Shown here piece after piece: positions 1 to 9,211 of a stretch of 64,000 nucleotides of DNA; within the stretch, counting starts at the first letter, position 1, and each line of letters starts with the position of its first letter. The notes under the pieces were generated by a model. The model saw only the letters and a list, made by a program, of their open reading frames with translations, ran no database searches and had not been told where the DNA came from. The DNA lies in the NCBI RefSeq assembly GCF_003668995.1, contig NZ_CP033068.1, positions 2,542,001 through 2,606,000 of the forward strand, given 5' to 3'. The DNA is from Flavobacterium sp. 140616W15 (GTDB lineage: Bacteria > Bacteroidota > Bacteroidia > Flavobacteriales > Flavobacteriaceae). Made by a program: the position numbers and the translations under genes.

Positions 1-363
1 GATAACCTTGAAATTTATTTTTTACTAACTGATGAAATTGATAATAATTTTGTTGAAGAACTAAAGAAAATAAATAAAAACAAAACGAAAAAATTAATTC
101 AATGTAAGAAGCATGGCTTTAGCAGACCTGCTTTTATTTGTCAGCATCTTAATGAAAATGATAAAACTGGTTTTGAAGAAGCATTTGAAACAGAAATTGG
201 AATGCATTTAGAAGAAGATGATGATTTATCTGCTTGGTGTAATAAATGTGAGGAAGCTAGAATAAAAGATGATGGATGGAATCAAAAAAACATGAAAATA
301 GCTAAAATAAAATTAGCCTGTGAGCAATGCTATTTTAAAATAAAAGAAACTAACAATAAATAA
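1..363 (+). CDS. hypothetical protein, 5' end outside window
   Basis: The open frame enters from the left edge and stops at TAA 361-363, giving the last 120 residues of a protein. It has metal-ligand-like pairs: a C..H pair near residues 36-39, C..H near 48-50, CNKCEE near 81-84 and CEQC near 108-111, which suggests a small zinc-binding fold. The rest is acidic and polar with no membrane segment. I do not recognise the family, and the true start lies outside the window. Frame openness, codon use and the following leader of the next gene support it as a real gene. Confidence 0.7.
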   Translation, partial: DNLEIYFLLTDEIDNNFVEELKKINKNKTKKLIQCKKHGFSRPAFICQHLNENDKTGFEEAFETEIGMHLEEDDDLSAWCNKCEEARIKDDGWNQKNMKIAKIKLACEQCYFKIKETNNK

Positions 364-513
364 AAAACATCTCACAAAACAAGCTTTACAATATATAAAC
401 TATAGTTTAATTCCCTTTAAAATTCGTATTTTCGTTAAGCTAAAAATGGCCTAATAACTCCTATAATAAGAATGTTACATGTAGTTATAAAAGCAATAAC
501 CCCTACAGAAATT

Positions 514-1137
514 ATGAATGATTCTTGGACCGAAAGATGGAATGACCGATATAGTACAGATGAATTTGCTTATGGTGAACATCCAAACAACTATTTAAAA
601 GAACAATTAGAAAAACTAAACACGGGAACAATCCTTTTCCCTGCTGAAGGCGAAGGTCGAAATGCTGTTTTTGCAGCCAAACTTGGCTGGACAGTTTCGG
701 CATTTGATATTAGTATCGAAGGAAAAAATAAAGCCTTACGACTTGCCAATGCAAACGATGTAAGCATTGACTATCAAGTTGGCGAATTACAAACATTAAA
801 TTATACTTCTGAACAATTTGATGCAATTGCCTTAATTTATGCGCACTTTCCTGGTAATATTAAATCATTGTACCATAAAACACTTAGCAGCTATTTACGC
901 AAAGGAGGATTACTAATTTTTGAAGCATTTAGTAAGAAACATATCGAATACAATTCAAAAAACGAAAAAATTGGCGGGCCAAAAGAACTGGACATGCTAT
1001 TTTCTATTGATGAGATAAAAGCTGACTTTCCGGATTATGATATCATCGAATTAACAGAGAAAGAAATAGAATTAAACGAAGGTCTTTTTCATAACGGAAA
1101 AGGTTCCGTAATACGATTTGTGGGTCAAAAAAAGTAA
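514..1137 (+). CDS. class I SAM-dependent methyltransferase (TehB-like)
   Basis: A 207-aa Rossmann-fold methyltransferase. The SAM-binding glycine motif ([13 protein letters not shown]) lies about 40-52 residues in, followed by the acidic end of strand 2 (AFDIS) and a post-motif [11 protein letters not shown] segment. These match the TehB/thiopurine-methyltransferase-like group of small cytosolic methyltransferases, whose substrates are usually small molecules or tellurite. The frame is open from 472, but the ATG at 514 is preferred because WTERWNDRY is the usual N-terminal beginning in this group. The stop lies 2 nt before the next ATG, so the two genes are probably cotranscribed. The substrate cannot be read from sequence. 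Confidence 0.85.
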   Translation: MNDSWTERWNDRYSTDEFAYGEHPNNYLKEQLEKLNTGTILFPAEGEGRNAVFAAKLGWTVSAFDISIEGKNKALRLANANDVSIDYQVGELQTLNYTSEQFDAIALIYAHFPGNIKSLYHKTLSSYLRKGGLLIFEAFSKKHIEYNSKNEKIGGPKELDMLFSIDEIKADFPDYDIIELTEKEIELNEGLFHNGKGSVIRFVGQKK

Positions 1138-1139
1138 CA

Positions 1140-2042
1140 ATGAAAAAAAGAATAGCATACCAAATTGATTCTTTCACAAAAGAAAAGTTCAAAGGAAATC
1201 CGGCAGGAGTAATTGTAAATGCAGAAGGACTGAATGATTACCAAATGCAACAAATAGCAAGAGAATTAAACAACTCAGAAACAGCCTTTCTGTTCCCTCC
1301 TGATAATGATGATTGCGATGGAATAATACGATACTTTACACCAAGTACCGAAGTTCCAATTTGCGGACATGCTACAATTGCAGCAATGTATGCAAAAGCA
1401 ATTGAAGATAATTTAGATTCTTGTGTATTAAAATTTAAAACCAAGGTTGGTATTCTTCCTTTTGAAATTATCAAAAATAATGGAGATTATCAAGTTGTAA
1501 TGACACAAGGAACTTTTGAATTAAGTCCAACATTCGATAAAGACATCATCATCAAAATGCTAACTGCATTAGGCCTAGAAGAATCTGATACTGATAAAAA
1601 TTGCCCTATTCAGATAGCATCTACAGGACATTCTAAAGTTATGATAGGAATTAAAAGTCGAGAAAAGCTGAACAGTCTATCACCAGACTACAATGCATTA
1701 GCCGATTTAAGTACTATTATTAACTGCAACGGTTATTTTGTCTTTACTTTTGATTCAGACAGTAAAGACATTTTAACCTATGGACGAATGTTTGCACCTT
1801 CAATTGGTATAAATGAAGATCCTGTTACAGGTAATGCAAACGGACCATTGGGAGGATATTTGATTCAGAATAGAATTGTTGATTTTAAAGACAATACATT
1901 TGAATTTAATGGTCGACAAGGTGAAAAAATCGACAGACTTGGCGTAATAAATGTTAAAGTTAAGATTGAAAATAACAAACCTTCATTAATCCAAATAAAG
2001 GGAGATGCTGTAGTTGTATTTAGAACTGAAATAGAAATTTAG
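1140..2042 (+). CDS. PhzF family isomerase/epimerase
   Basis: A 300-aa member of the PhzF/YddE family with the diaminopimelate-epimerase-like double fold. Landmarks are FKGNPAGV near residue 17, the NNSETAF segment near 43-49 whose Glu is the general acid/base in PhzF, PICGHATIAAMYA near 73-85, and the second-lobe signature NEDPVTGNANGPLGGYL near 226-242. Family members isomerise small cyclic or carboxylated metabolites, but the substrate of most YddE-type members is unknown. It starts 2 nt after the methyltransferase stop, suggesting a two-gene operon. Confidence 0.9.
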   Translation: MKKRIAYQIDSFTKEKFKGNPAGVIVNAEGLNDYQMQQIARELNNSETAFLFPPDNDDCDGIIRYFTPSTEVPICGHATIAAMYAKAIEDNLDSCVLKFKTKVGILPFEIIKNNGDYQVVMTQGTFELSPTFDKDIIIKMLTALGLEESDTDKNCPIQIASTGHSKVMIGIKSREKLNSLSPDYNALADLSTIINCNGYFVFTFDSDSKDILTYGRMFAPSIGINEDPVTGNANGPLGGYLIQNRIVDFKDNTFEFNGRQGEKIDRLGVINVKVKIENNKPSLIQIKGDAVVVFRTEIEI

Positions 2043-2178
2043 GGATAGCCTATAACCCCCTTAATACCTTTTATTTTTGTATAAAATTTATCTAATCTTA
2101 CAATATATTATTTTTTTAAAATATAAAAAACTATATTAGTTGATCATTTTTTATCATCAACGCCAAAATCAATCATAC

Positions 2179-3066
2179 ATGAAACCAACATCTTTTAGCA
2201 TACTATTTCTTTTATTGATAGTTTTATTTTCTTGTAACTCTAACAACAATGATGCTAAATATGCTGTTATAGCAGATGCTACATTGTCTGAAGAACCTGC
2301 AGCTGTAGAGTCTGTAGCGGAGCTCTCAATGTCTGAAAAAAACAAAGCAACGGATAAAGATGATACAGAACTTAAAACTGTTGAACCTGTATTGATTAAA
2401 AAGAAAATAATAAAAGATGGAAACATTTCAGTTAAAACAAATGATATTGCAATAAGCAAAAAGAACATAGACGAATTGTTGAAAAAACTAAACGCCTATT
2501 ATGAAACTGAAGATCTTCAAAATAACGATCAGGCAATCTCTTATAATTTAAAAATAAGAGTTCCAGCTGCTAACTTTGAAAAATTAATTTCTAGTATAGA
2601 AAATGGCAAAGATGAACTTACGAGCAAAAATATACAAGCTAGAGATGTAACGGAAGAATTTGTTGATATTACAACTCGTTTGGCCAATAAAAGAGAATAT
2701 TTAAAACGCTATAAAGAGTTGCTTTCGAAGGCTTCAACTGTAAAAGATATTCTTGCAATTGAGGAGAACATTCGAGTAATCGAAGAAGAAATAGAAAGTA
2801 AAGAAGGACGTTTGAAATACCTTAGCGATCAAGTGTCATTTAGTACTTTGGCTTTGAACTTATATAAAGAAAAAGAATATGTCTACAAGCCACAAGCGCA
2901 AGACAAATTTTCGGAAAGAATTAAAAATTCTATTAGTGAAGGATGGACCTCAATCATTGATTTTTTACTTTGGACTATTGCAATTTGGCCATTTATCATC
3001 CTAATAACTGGTATCGTATATATTGTCCGAAAAATTAAAAGAAAACGTAAAAATAAGGTACAATAA
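2179..3066 (+). CDS. DUF4349 lipoprotein
   Basis: A 295-aa envelope protein. The ATG at 2179 gives a clean lipoprotein signal (hydrophobic run ending LFSCNS, Cys about residue 19); the 39 upstream in-frame bases are not signal-like. A low-complexity acidic linker (about 25-85) is followed by the DUF4349 region with long charged helices typical of coiled coils (about 90-240). A C-terminal transmembrane helix (about 255-280) is followed by a basic tail. Such proteins are predicted to span the periplasm as structural factors; no enzymatic role is known. Confidence 0.85.
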   Translation: MKPTSFSILFLLLIVLFSCNSNNNDAKYAVIADATLSEEPAAVESVAELSMSEKNKATDKDDTELKTVEPVLIKKKIIKDGNISVKTNDIAISKKNIDELLKKLNAYYETEDLQNNDQAISYNLKIRVPAANFEKLISSIENGKDELTSKNIQARDVTEEFVDITTRLANKREYLKRYKELLSKASTVKDILAIEENIRVIEEEIESKEGRLKYLSDQVSFSTLALNLYKEKEYVYKPQAQDKFSERIKNSISEGWTSIIDFLLWTIAIWPFIILITGIVYIVRKIKRKRKNKVQ

Positions 3067-3075
3067 TAATTTATA

Positions 3076-3507
3076 ATGAAAATCAGAGAGATCAGAAAAA
3101 GTGACCTTGACTCTTTAAGAAATATATTTTTAAAAGAAAGACAAACAACATTTTCTTGGGTAGACTCGGCTACATATAGCTTACAAGATTTTGATATAGA
3201 AACAAAAGGTGAATGCATCCTAACCGCAATTTCTGATAATATTGCAATAGGATTTATTTCAGTGTGGGCCGAAGACAATTTTATTCATCATTTGTATGTA
3301 GAGCAAAAGTACCATGGTAAAGGCATAGGAACTCAGTTATTGAAAGCAGTTCTTAATAGATCTGATTTTCCTGTTACTTTAAAATGTTTGGAGAATAATA
3401 CACAAGCTATAAATTTTTATAAGAATAAAGGTTTTATCGAAAAAGAGAGAGGACAATCTGAACAAGGAACATATATTCTATTTCAATTATTAAAAAATGT
3501 AGAATAA
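3076..3507 (+). CDS. GNAT family N-acetyltransferase
   Basis: A 143-aa single-domain GNAT fold. The acetyl-CoA pyrophosphate loop is visible as QKYHGKGIGTQLL (about residues 77-89), preceded by the beta-4 strand IHHLYVE, and followed by the C-terminal NNTQAINFYKNKGF segment (about 107-120) that forms the last helix and strand. The ORF starts 9 nt after the DUF4349 stop, so cotranscription is possible. The acceptor amine substrate is not identifiable. Confidence 0.9.
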   Translation: MKIREIRKSDLDSLRNIFLKERQTTFSWVDSATYSLQDFDIETKGECILTAISDNIAIGFISVWAEDNFIHHLYVEQKYHGKGIGTQLLKAVLNRSDFPVTLKCLENNTQAINFYKNKGFIEKERGQSEQGTYILFQLLKNVE

Positions 3508-3691
3508 CATCATCTTGACTCTACTCTTTTCTAACAAAAAACACTTATAATTCTGCAAACATTTAATTTTACATTGGTTAATCTCGACTAAGTAAAGCCA
3601 TAATTTATAGATTAGTAACTTAGATTTTTCAGTCTTATAATCCGCTCCATAGCAAATAGACATAAAGAAAAATCAAAAAATTATATTATTT

Positions 3692-4027
3692 ATGAAATAC
3701 AAAAAAATTTTAATTACGTTTCTGATATTCATTATGTTTTATGTAATATTTATCTCTCCCTTCTTAATAAATTCGTGGGGGTACATAATTGATAAAAATT
3801 ACCACATTCCTAAAGAATCTAACTTATTTATTTTTAACGCTACTGTCATGCAAAATGGTTCTAGTGACGCTTGGATATATGGAGAAGATTATAATAATTA
3901 TTACTACAACGGAGGATTAAAATCTGAAGATGTTATTTCAATATCTAAGAAAAAAATAAAAGACTGTCTAGATTTTAATCCTGTAAATATATGTTCTTGG
4001 TGTGGAGTAAAAACTCTTCATGAGTAA
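3692..4027 (+). CDS. hypothetical protein with N-terminal membrane anchor
   Basis: A 111-aa protein with one strongly hydrophobic N-terminal helix (about residues 5-28). The remainder is a Tyr/Asn-rich exported segment with a WIYGEDYNNYYYNGG stretch and a C-terminal CSWCG pair. No lipobox Cys follows the helix, so it is likely an uncleaved inner-membrane anchor with the rest in the periplasm. I do not recognise the family. The 184 bp upstream contain no gene. Coding status rests on the membrane segment and non-random composition. Confidence 0.55.
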   Translation: MKYKKILITFLIFIMFYVIFISPFLINSWGYIIDKNYHIPKESNLFIFNATVMQNGSSDAWIYGEDYNNYYYNGGLKSEDVISISKKKIKDCLDFNPVNICSWCGVKTLHE

Positions 4028-4066
4028 TATCTTAACTGCTCAAGGGCAAATTAAATTCCCTTAAAA

Positions 4067-4408
4067 ATGACAATAGACCAAATTATTGATGATCAAATGT
4101 TGGCTTTTAATAATAGAGACATAAAAAACATGATGTCTTTATATAGTGACGAAATCAAAGTCTTCAATTTTCCAGACAATACAATAACCATAGATGGTAT
4201 AAATGAATGCAAAAAAATGTTTATCACATTATTCGATAATTCACCAAAGCTTTATGCAGAAATAATTAACACCATAACTTTTGATAATAAAGTAATTGTT
4301 CACGAATACGTATATGGTCGAAATGGTAGTGATGATAAAACAGAACAAATCGTTATTTTTGAAGTAAATAATCAAAAAATAACACGAATGGACTTGATAC
4401 GAAAATAG
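4067..4408 (+). CDS. SnoaL-like / NTF2-fold protein
   Basis: A 113-aa protein with the SnoaL-type cone-fold pattern: N-terminal helix with IIDDQMLAFNNRDI, the MMSLYSDEIKVFNFP segment, a GINECKKMF helix and terminal strands KVIVHEYVYGRN and QIVIFEVNNQKITRMDLIRK. Family members are small polyketide cyclases, steroid isomerases or orphan binding proteins. Catalytic identity is not resolvable. It is stand-alone, with 39 bp before it and 47 bp after. Confidence 0.75.
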   Translation: MTIDQIIDDQMLAFNNRDIKNMMSLYSDEIKVFNFPDNTITIDGINECKKMFITLFDNSPKLYAEIINTITFDNKVIVHEYVYGRNGSDDKTEQIVIFEVNNQKITRMDLIRK

Positions 4409-4455
4409 ACATTTTAAATTTTCAAAAGCAATAGATACCATTCATATAATGAACT

Positions 4456-4914
4456 ATGAAAACATTTCAAAATGAAATAATAATTGAGTTGTTAAATGCC
4501 ATGGATGAATTTGTGGCCACAGCAGGACAACTAATTAATAAAGTAATCACTGAAACGAAGCAACCTGAAATTGAAGCAATCGAGAAAGGGAATTATGACG
4601 AAATCGAAAATGCCGATTTCTTAAACGGAGAAAAGATATTATCTGATAATTGGTATTATGATGTTCATGGGGAACATTGTATGTTTGAAAACACAATAAC
4701 CGGACAAACGTTAGAAGTTTCTCTTGGTCATAAAGAACATATTGCAAATTTAGATCCTTATTTTTTCTATAATTTCCTTAAAACAACCAAGCATCTTGCA
4801 CATCTTACCAAGCACTTTGAAAGTCCTTTTAAAGATATGTTGGATTTATTTGAAGATTTAGAACAGAAAAAATTATTAAAACATATTCATAGAATCGAAT
4901 ATAGAAAACATTGA
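4456..4914 (+). CDS. hypothetical protein
   Basis: A 152-aa soluble protein: an N-terminal helix with AMDEFVATAGQLINKVI, a central beta region (NWYYDVHGEHCMFEN followed by TGQTLEVSLGH), and a His/Lys-rich helical C-terminus (LKTTKHLAHLTKHFE, then LFEDLEQKKLLKHIHRIEYRKH). The central HGxxCxF-TGQ-IEV-type pattern recalls DUF6896-like proteins found among predicted immunity proteins, but I cannot assign it with confidence. No membrane or signal segment is present. Confidence 0.6.
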   Translation: MKTFQNEIIIELLNAMDEFVATAGQLINKVITETKQPEIEAIEKGNYDEIENADFLNGEKILSDNWYYDVHGEHCMFENTITGQTLEVSLGHKEHIANLDPYFFYNFLKTTKHLAHLTKHFESPFKDMLDLFEDLEQKKLLKHIHRIEYRKH

Positions 4915-5013
4915 TAACTTATCTGATTAGTTTTCAACTATCTAAAATTAAAGTATTAGGATAAGTATTAATTTATTTTCATAATTTCACTCTTCTTTTA
5001 AAACCAAAATGTT

Positions 5014-5553
5014 ATGAAATTAGATTTTAATAAATTCCCAAAACTCAAAACTCAAAGATTAATTTTGAGGAATCTCGAAAATCAGGATTTCGAACGCATC
5101 CATAAATTACATTCTGATCCAATTGTAAACTCATTTGTAGGCAGAGACAATTCTTCTAATTTAGAAAAAGCAAAGACTTATATCATTCGAATGAATAATT
5201 TGATTGCAAACAATGAATGTCTTTATTGGGTAATCACAACAAAAGAAAAAAATGATTTAATAGGCTCTATTTGTCTTTGGAATTTTGATCTTGAGAATAA
5301 AATTGTCGAAATTGGTTACGAAATGTTATCACAATACCAAGGAAAAGGTTTTATGACAGAAGCTTTAAAAGAAGTTGTAAAACATGCTTTTGAAGAAATA
5401 AACTCGGCTATAATAACTGCATTTCCTTCCTCAGACAATATCAATTCAGTATCAATTTTAAAAAAACTTAATTTTGTATACGAAGATAAACCCTATAATA
5501 ATACACATCAAGATATAGCGAATTTGGTAACGTATACATTGAGAAACGTATAA
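5014..5553 (+). CDS. GNAT N-acetyltransferase, RimJ/RimL type
   Basis: A 179-aa GNAT of the ribosomal-protein-acetyltransferase-like (PF13302) subgroup. It has the typical beginning KTQRLILRNLENQDFERI, a strand pair ending EIGYEML, the acetyl-CoA loop QYQGKGFMTEAL (about residues 110-121) and a C-terminal NINSVSILKKLNFVYE helix-strand. Members acetylate alpha-amino groups of ribosomal proteins or small amines; orphan paralogues such as this are common. It stands alone, 99 bp after the previous gene. Confidence 0.9.
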   Translation: MKLDFNKFPKLKTQRLILRNLENQDFERIHKLHSDPIVNSFVGRDNSSNLEKAKTYIIRMNNLIANNECLYWVITTKEKNDLIGSICLWNFDLENKIVEIGYEMLSQYQGKGFMTEALKEVVKHAFEEINSAIITAFPSSDNINSVSILKKLNFVYEDKPYNNTHQDIANLVTYTLRNV

Positions 5554-5586
5554 GAAAAACCTCTGCTACAAAAAACAATACCGCAC

Positions 5587-6321
5587 ATGAAACAGAATAA
5601 ATACGACGACGAATCCTTTTTCGAAAATTATGGTAAAATGCCCCGTTCTGCTGAAGGATTAAATGCCGCTGGCGAATGGTATATTTTACGCGAAATGTTA
5701 CCTGAATTTAAATCCAAAAATGTTCTTGATCTAGGATGCGGATATGGCTGGCATTGTATTTATGCCAAACAACAAGGCGCCGAAAAAGTCGTTGGCGTCG
5801 ATTTGTCTCAAAAAATGATTGAAAAAGCTAAAGAGAATTCAAAAGACTTAGCAATAGATTACAGACAAATGGCAATTGAGGATATCGACTTTAAATCAGA
5901 AGAATTTGACATTGTGATTAGCTCACTTGCTTTTCATTATGTAGAAAATATAAAAGACATTTTTGATAGAATCAATACCTATCTAAAAAAAGGAGGAAGC
6001 TTTGTTTTTTCAATGGAACACCCTGCATTTACCTCTCGTCCAGAGCAAGATTGGTTTACTGACTCAGATGGAAATCGCCTGCACTGGCCAATAGATAATT
6101 ACCAAGATGAAGGAATAAGGCACACACATTTTTTAGGTCATGAGGTGATTAAATACCATCGAACTTTTGAAACTATTGTAAACACCTTAATCAATGCAGG
6201 TTTTACAATTAAACAAATATCAGAACCAAAACCTTCAGAGGAAATACTGGAGAAATATCCTGAAATGATTGACGAAGCCAGAAGACCCATTTTTATATTG
6301 ATTTCGGCGGTTAAGAATTAA
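5587..6321 (+). CDS. class I SAM-dependent methyltransferase
   Basis: A 244-aa methyltransferase with motif I VLDLGCGYGWHCIYA (about residues 44-58), acidic motif II VVGVDLS, motif III region IDYRQMAIEDIDF and motif IV FDIVISSLAFHYV. The C-terminal half contains a FVFSMEHPAF segment and a WFTDSDG...HWPIDNYQDEG lid. This matches the UbiE/methyltransf_11 superfamily group often annotated only as a class I methyltransferase. It lies 33 bp after the GNAT gene. The substrate is unknown. Confidence 0.88.
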   Translation: MKQNKYDDESFFENYGKMPRSAEGLNAAGEWYILREMLPEFKSKNVLDLGCGYGWHCIYAKQQGAEKVVGVDLSQKMIEKAKENSKDLAIDYRQMAIEDIDFKSEEFDIVISSLAFHYVENIKDIFDRINTYLKKGGSFVFSMEHPAFTSRPEQDWFTDSDGNRLHWPIDNYQDEGIRHTHFLGHEVIKYHRTFETIVNTLINAGFTIKQISEPKPSEEILEKYPEMIDEARRPIFILISAVKN

Positions 6322-6423
6322 ACTTACTATTTAAATAAAATAATTATCTGAATAGTAAGACATTGATAAAATGATTTTTGTAACAAAAGAATTCATATTA
6401 CGTCATATAAAAAATCATCAATC

Positions 6424-7923
6424 ATGACAATCAAAACAATCAATCATTATTTATTACTGTTATTTTTTCTAGCATCGCTCTCATTATCAGCTCAAGTTGA
6501 CAAAAAATCCGATTTATATAAAACTATTATTTCCAGAGATAGTTTGCTCTTTAAAGTGGGCTTTAATACTTGCAACATCAATCAATTTGAAACATTACTA
6601 ACCGAAGATTTCGAATTTTTCCATGACGAAGACAGCATATCAAACAAAAAAAAGTTCTTATATAACCTTCGTAACGGATTGTGTACTCCTTCTAAAACCT
6701 ATAAATTAAGAAGAGATTTAATTCCTGGAACTACCGAAATTTATCCACTTTATAAAAACAAAGTACTCTATGGTGCAATACAAATAGGAATGCATCAATT
6801 TTACAGGATAACTACTGACAAAAAAGAAACTCCTGGGAGTATTGGCCGTTTTACACACTTATGGCTGCTACAAAAAGGAACTTGGAAACTATCACGATCA
6901 CTTAGTTACGACCATAAAAATAATAGTGCTGTAACAAATAAAACTACATTTTTTGACAATGATGTCGAAATTGAAAAATGGCTTAAAGAAAATAACGTCC
7001 CAACTCTAGGTCTTGGAATAATCAATGCTGGAAAACTACAGCAGATTAAAGTATTTGGTGAACTAAAAAAAGGAATAGCAGCACCATACAATACCATTTT
7101 TAATGTTGCCTCGCTCACTAAACCAATTACGGCTATGGTAACTCTTAAATTAGTTAGCTTAGGCAAATGGGACTTAGATGAACCTCTTAACAAATATTGG
7201 ACTGATCCAGATATTGTAAATGACCCAAGAACAAAAAAAATTACTACAAGATATATCTTAAGCCATCAAACTGGTTTTCCTAATTGGCGTTGGAATAATC
7301 CAGACAAAAAGTTACGCTTTGATTTTGAACCCGGAACAAAATACCAATATTCAGGTGAAGGTTTTGAATATTTACGAAAAGCATTAGAAAAAAAATTCAA
7401 TAAAACCCTTGATCAATTAGCCAAAGAATTAATTTTTAGTCCTTTGCAAATGAATGACACCAATTATATCTGGGACAAAAAAACAGACGAATCACGTTTT
7501 GCAATTGGGTATGATCCAAAAGGAAATACATACGAAACGGAGAAAAGAAAAACTGCAAATGCAGCCGATGATCTATTGACAACTATTGAAGATTATGGAA
7601 ATTTTTTGGTTAGTGTTATGAATGGTGATGGGTTATCCCAAAAAGTTTTTGATGACATGAAAACAAATCAGGTAGAAATGAAAGCCAAAGAATATTATGG
7701 CTTAGGTCTTGTTATCTACGATTTAGGAAACGGAGAAATAGCCTTATCCCATGGTGGCGCAGACCAAGGAGTGCAAACAATCTTTTTTATACTTCCAAAA
7801 ACAAAACAAGGAATACTAATTTTTACTAATGTTGATGATGGATATAAAGTATATCAAAAACTACTTTTTCATTATTTAGGAGATAACGGAAAAAAAATAT
7901 TCGAAATCGAAACCAAAAACTAA
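6424..7923 (+). CDS. serine hydrolase, class C beta-lactamase fold, with N-terminal DUF4440 domain
   Basis: A 499-aa exported protein with an N-terminal signal (residues 1-23, ending LSLSAQ). An NTF2-like DUF4440 domain (about 30-165) is followed by a beta-lactamase/penicillin-binding-like domain (about 180-490). The SxxK catalytic motif is seen as ASLTKPIT (about 228-235), the YSG motif as YQYSGEGFEY (about 303-312), and the third motif as SHGGADQG (about 441-448). Family members are D-aminopeptidases, esterases or cell-wall peptidases as often as true beta-lactamases, so antibiotic hydrolysis should not be assumed. It is followed 15 bp later by a zinc-ribbon gene. Confidence 0.9.
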   Translation: MTIKTINHYLLLLFFLASLSLSAQVDKKSDLYKTIISRDSLLFKVGFNTCNINQFETLLTEDFEFFHDEDSISNKKKFLYNLRNGLCTPSKTYKLRRDLIPGTTEIYPLYKNKVLYGAIQIGMHQFYRITTDKKETPGSIGRFTHLWLLQKGTWKLSRSLSYDHKNNSAVTNKTTFFDNDVEIEKWLKENNVPTLGLGIINAGKLQQIKVFGELKKGIAAPYNTIFNVASLTKPITAMVTLKLVSLGKWDLDEPLNKYWTDPDIVNDPRTKKITTRYILSHQTGFPNWRWNNPDKKLRFDFEPGTKYQYSGEGFEYLRKALEKKFNKTLDQLAKELIFSPLQMNDTNYIWDKKTDESRFAIGYDPKGNTYETEKRKTANAADDLLTTIEDYGNFLVSVMNGDGLSQKVFDDMKTNQVEMKAKEYYGLGLVIYDLGNGEIALSHGGADQGVQTIFFILPKTKQGILIFTNVDDGYKVYQKLLFHYLGDNGKKIFEIETKN

Positions 7924-7938
7924 TTCGAAATAAAAACT

Positions 7939-8136
7939 ATGAATACTATTAATCAAGATAACCAAATTAGATGTCCAAAATGTCATTCAACACAAATATA
8001 TGTAGACAAAAAAGGCTTCAGCGGAAAAAAAGCATGTTGTGGAGCAATCCTCGCTGGTCCCTTAGGTCTCTTATGCGGTACTCATAAATCAAATAAAATT
8101 AGAATGACTTGTTTAAATTGTAAACGTAGCTGGTAA
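7939..8136 (+). CDS. small zinc-ribbon protein
   Basis: A 65-aa protein with an N-terminal CPKC and a C-terminal CLNC pair, which together make a classic four-Cys zinc ribbon. Between them is a Gly-rich hydrophobic stretch (CCGAILAGPLGLLCG). Its stop codon abuts the start of the DUF2085 gene (TAA then ATG), so the two are translationally linked. The function is unknown. Confidence 0.8.
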   Translation: MNTINQDNQIRCPKCHSTQIYVDKKGFSGKKACCGAILAGPLGLLCGTHKSNKIRMTCLNCKRSW

Positions 8137-8460
8137 ATGAAACTAGATGATTTTACTTTAGGCTGTCACGGAATCCCCGAAAGGGGCTATAAAATTAACA
8201 ACAAACACATGCCTTTTTGTGCAAGGTGCTTAGGCGCAAGTATAGGACATATCTTTTGCGCCATTTGTTACTTTTTTTATTTCCTCCCCCCCTTTTACTT
8301 TTCGATAATTGGTTTAACACTAATGCTCGCTGATTGGTATTTTCAAAATTCATTACACAAATACCATAGTAACTTCATGAGACTAATGACAGGTACAATT
8401 GGAGGCTTTTCGATGGGAATAATTATATGGAAAACAATTGATTTTATACTAAAATTTTAA
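8137..8460 (+). CDS. DUF2085 membrane protein
   Basis: A 107-aa protein with the DUF2085 signature: an N-terminal GCHGIPERG, then MPFCARCLG, then three hydrophobic segments (about 35-52, 54-70 and 82-103) enclosing LADWYFQ. The Cys/His arrangement suggests a membrane-embedded metal or redox site, but no function is established. It begins immediately after the zinc-ribbon stop and ends 2 nt before the next ATG, so the three genes 7939-8975 form a compact operon. Confidence 0.85.
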   Translation: MKLDDFTLGCHGIPERGYKINNKHMPFCARCLGASIGHIFCAICYFFYFLPPFYFSIIGLTLMLADWYFQNSLHKYHSNFMRLMTGTIGGFSMGIIIWKTIDFILKF

Positions 8461-8462
8461 AC

Positions 8463-8975
8463 ATGGCTGTACCACAAAATAAGACAGAACTTTTAAAAGA
8501 GATTGAAATAACATACACAAAACTTAAAGAGGATTTAAAAACTATTCCCGTTGAACTAACAAACGAAAAAACACTTGAAGGTCATTCTAAAAATACCCTA
8601 ATGACTGTAAATAATTTAGTTTCATACTTAATTGGCTGGGGAGAATTAGTTTTAAAATGGCATCATAAAAAGAACAATAATGATCCTGTAGATTTTCCCG
8701 AAACTGGTTATAAATGGAACGAGTTAGGCAAACTTGCCCAGAAATTTTATACCGATTATCAAGATTTAGATTTTATAGCACTTCAGGAAAAATTAGATAC
8801 TACTGTAGATGAATTACAAACCTTGATTAAAAGCTACGATAACAACACACTTTATGAGCAAGAGTGGTATGAAAAGTGGACAATGGGAAGAATGATACAA
8901 TTCAATACCTCATCCCCATACAAAAATGCCAGAGCCAGAATAAGAAAATGGAAAAAAGAAAATAACTTACTTTAA
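8463..8975 (+). CDS. ClbS/DfsB family four-helix protein
   Basis: A 170-aa protein of the ClbS/DfsB (DUF1706) family. It begins AVPQNKTELLKEIE, has a NNLVSYLIGWGELVLKWH helix, a conserved Y-K-W-N-E-L segment and a C-terminal SPYKNARARIRKWKK. ClbS protects colibactin producers by hydrolysing the cyclopropane warhead. Orphan homologues are widespread and may act on other DNA-damaging metabolites. No biosynthetic cluster is nearby, so a protective role here is inference only. A strong terminator follows. Confidence 0.88.
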   Translation: MAVPQNKTELLKEIEITYTKLKEDLKTIPVELTNEKTLEGHSKNTLMTVNNLVSYLIGWGELVLKWHHKKNNNDPVDFPETGYKWNELGKLAQKFYTDYQDLDFIALQEKLDTTVDELQTLIKSYDNNTLYEQEWYEKWTMGRMIQFNTSSPYKNARARIRKWKKENNLL

Positions 8976-8982
8976 AACATTA

Positions 8983-9022
8983 AAATCCCAAACCTATATG
9001 AATTAGTTTGGGATTTTTTTTT
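8983..9022 (+). terminator. rho-independent terminator after the ClbS-like gene
   Basis: The 11-bp inverted arms AAATCCCAAAC and GTTTGGGATTT are separated by 12 nt and followed directly by a T tract. It closes the zinc ribbon-DUF2085-ClbS operon. Confidence 0.85.
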
Positions 9023-9124
9023 GACATACATCAATGTTTTTCCTTTATTATTTAAACAATTTTGTCACATAAAAATTTAATAATGAACAAAAAAGTATTT
9101 CGAATACGTGATTTTTTTTTATCG

Positions 9125-9142
9125 TAATCAGCCAAATGATTA
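9125..9142. promoter_or_regulatory. candidate operator palindrome upstream of ribB
   Basis: TAATCA and TGATTA are perfect inverted 6-bp arms spaced by 6 nt, 70 bp upstream of ribB. The gene following ribB encodes a Crp/Fnr-type regulator, and that family binds palindromes of about this size, so autoregulation is plausible. The link is an inference; the site is short in A+T-rich DNA and could be chance. Confidence 0.3.
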
Positions 9143-9211
9143 TCACAGTATTCATGGGGTTACGCAAATTATTCTTAATACTAAAAAACTAGTTCAAAAA
9201 ACAACTTCAAA

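Noticed and set aside
6424..7923. Antibiotic-resistance beta-lactamase
   Set aside because: The class C fold is shared by many esterases and peptidases. The DUF4440 fusion and lack of an AmpR-type regulator give no support for drug resistance.
9023..9211. FMN riboswitch upstream of ribB
   Set aside because: The conserved G/C-rich RFN helices and loops are absent; the leader is A+T-rich with only a short palindrome.
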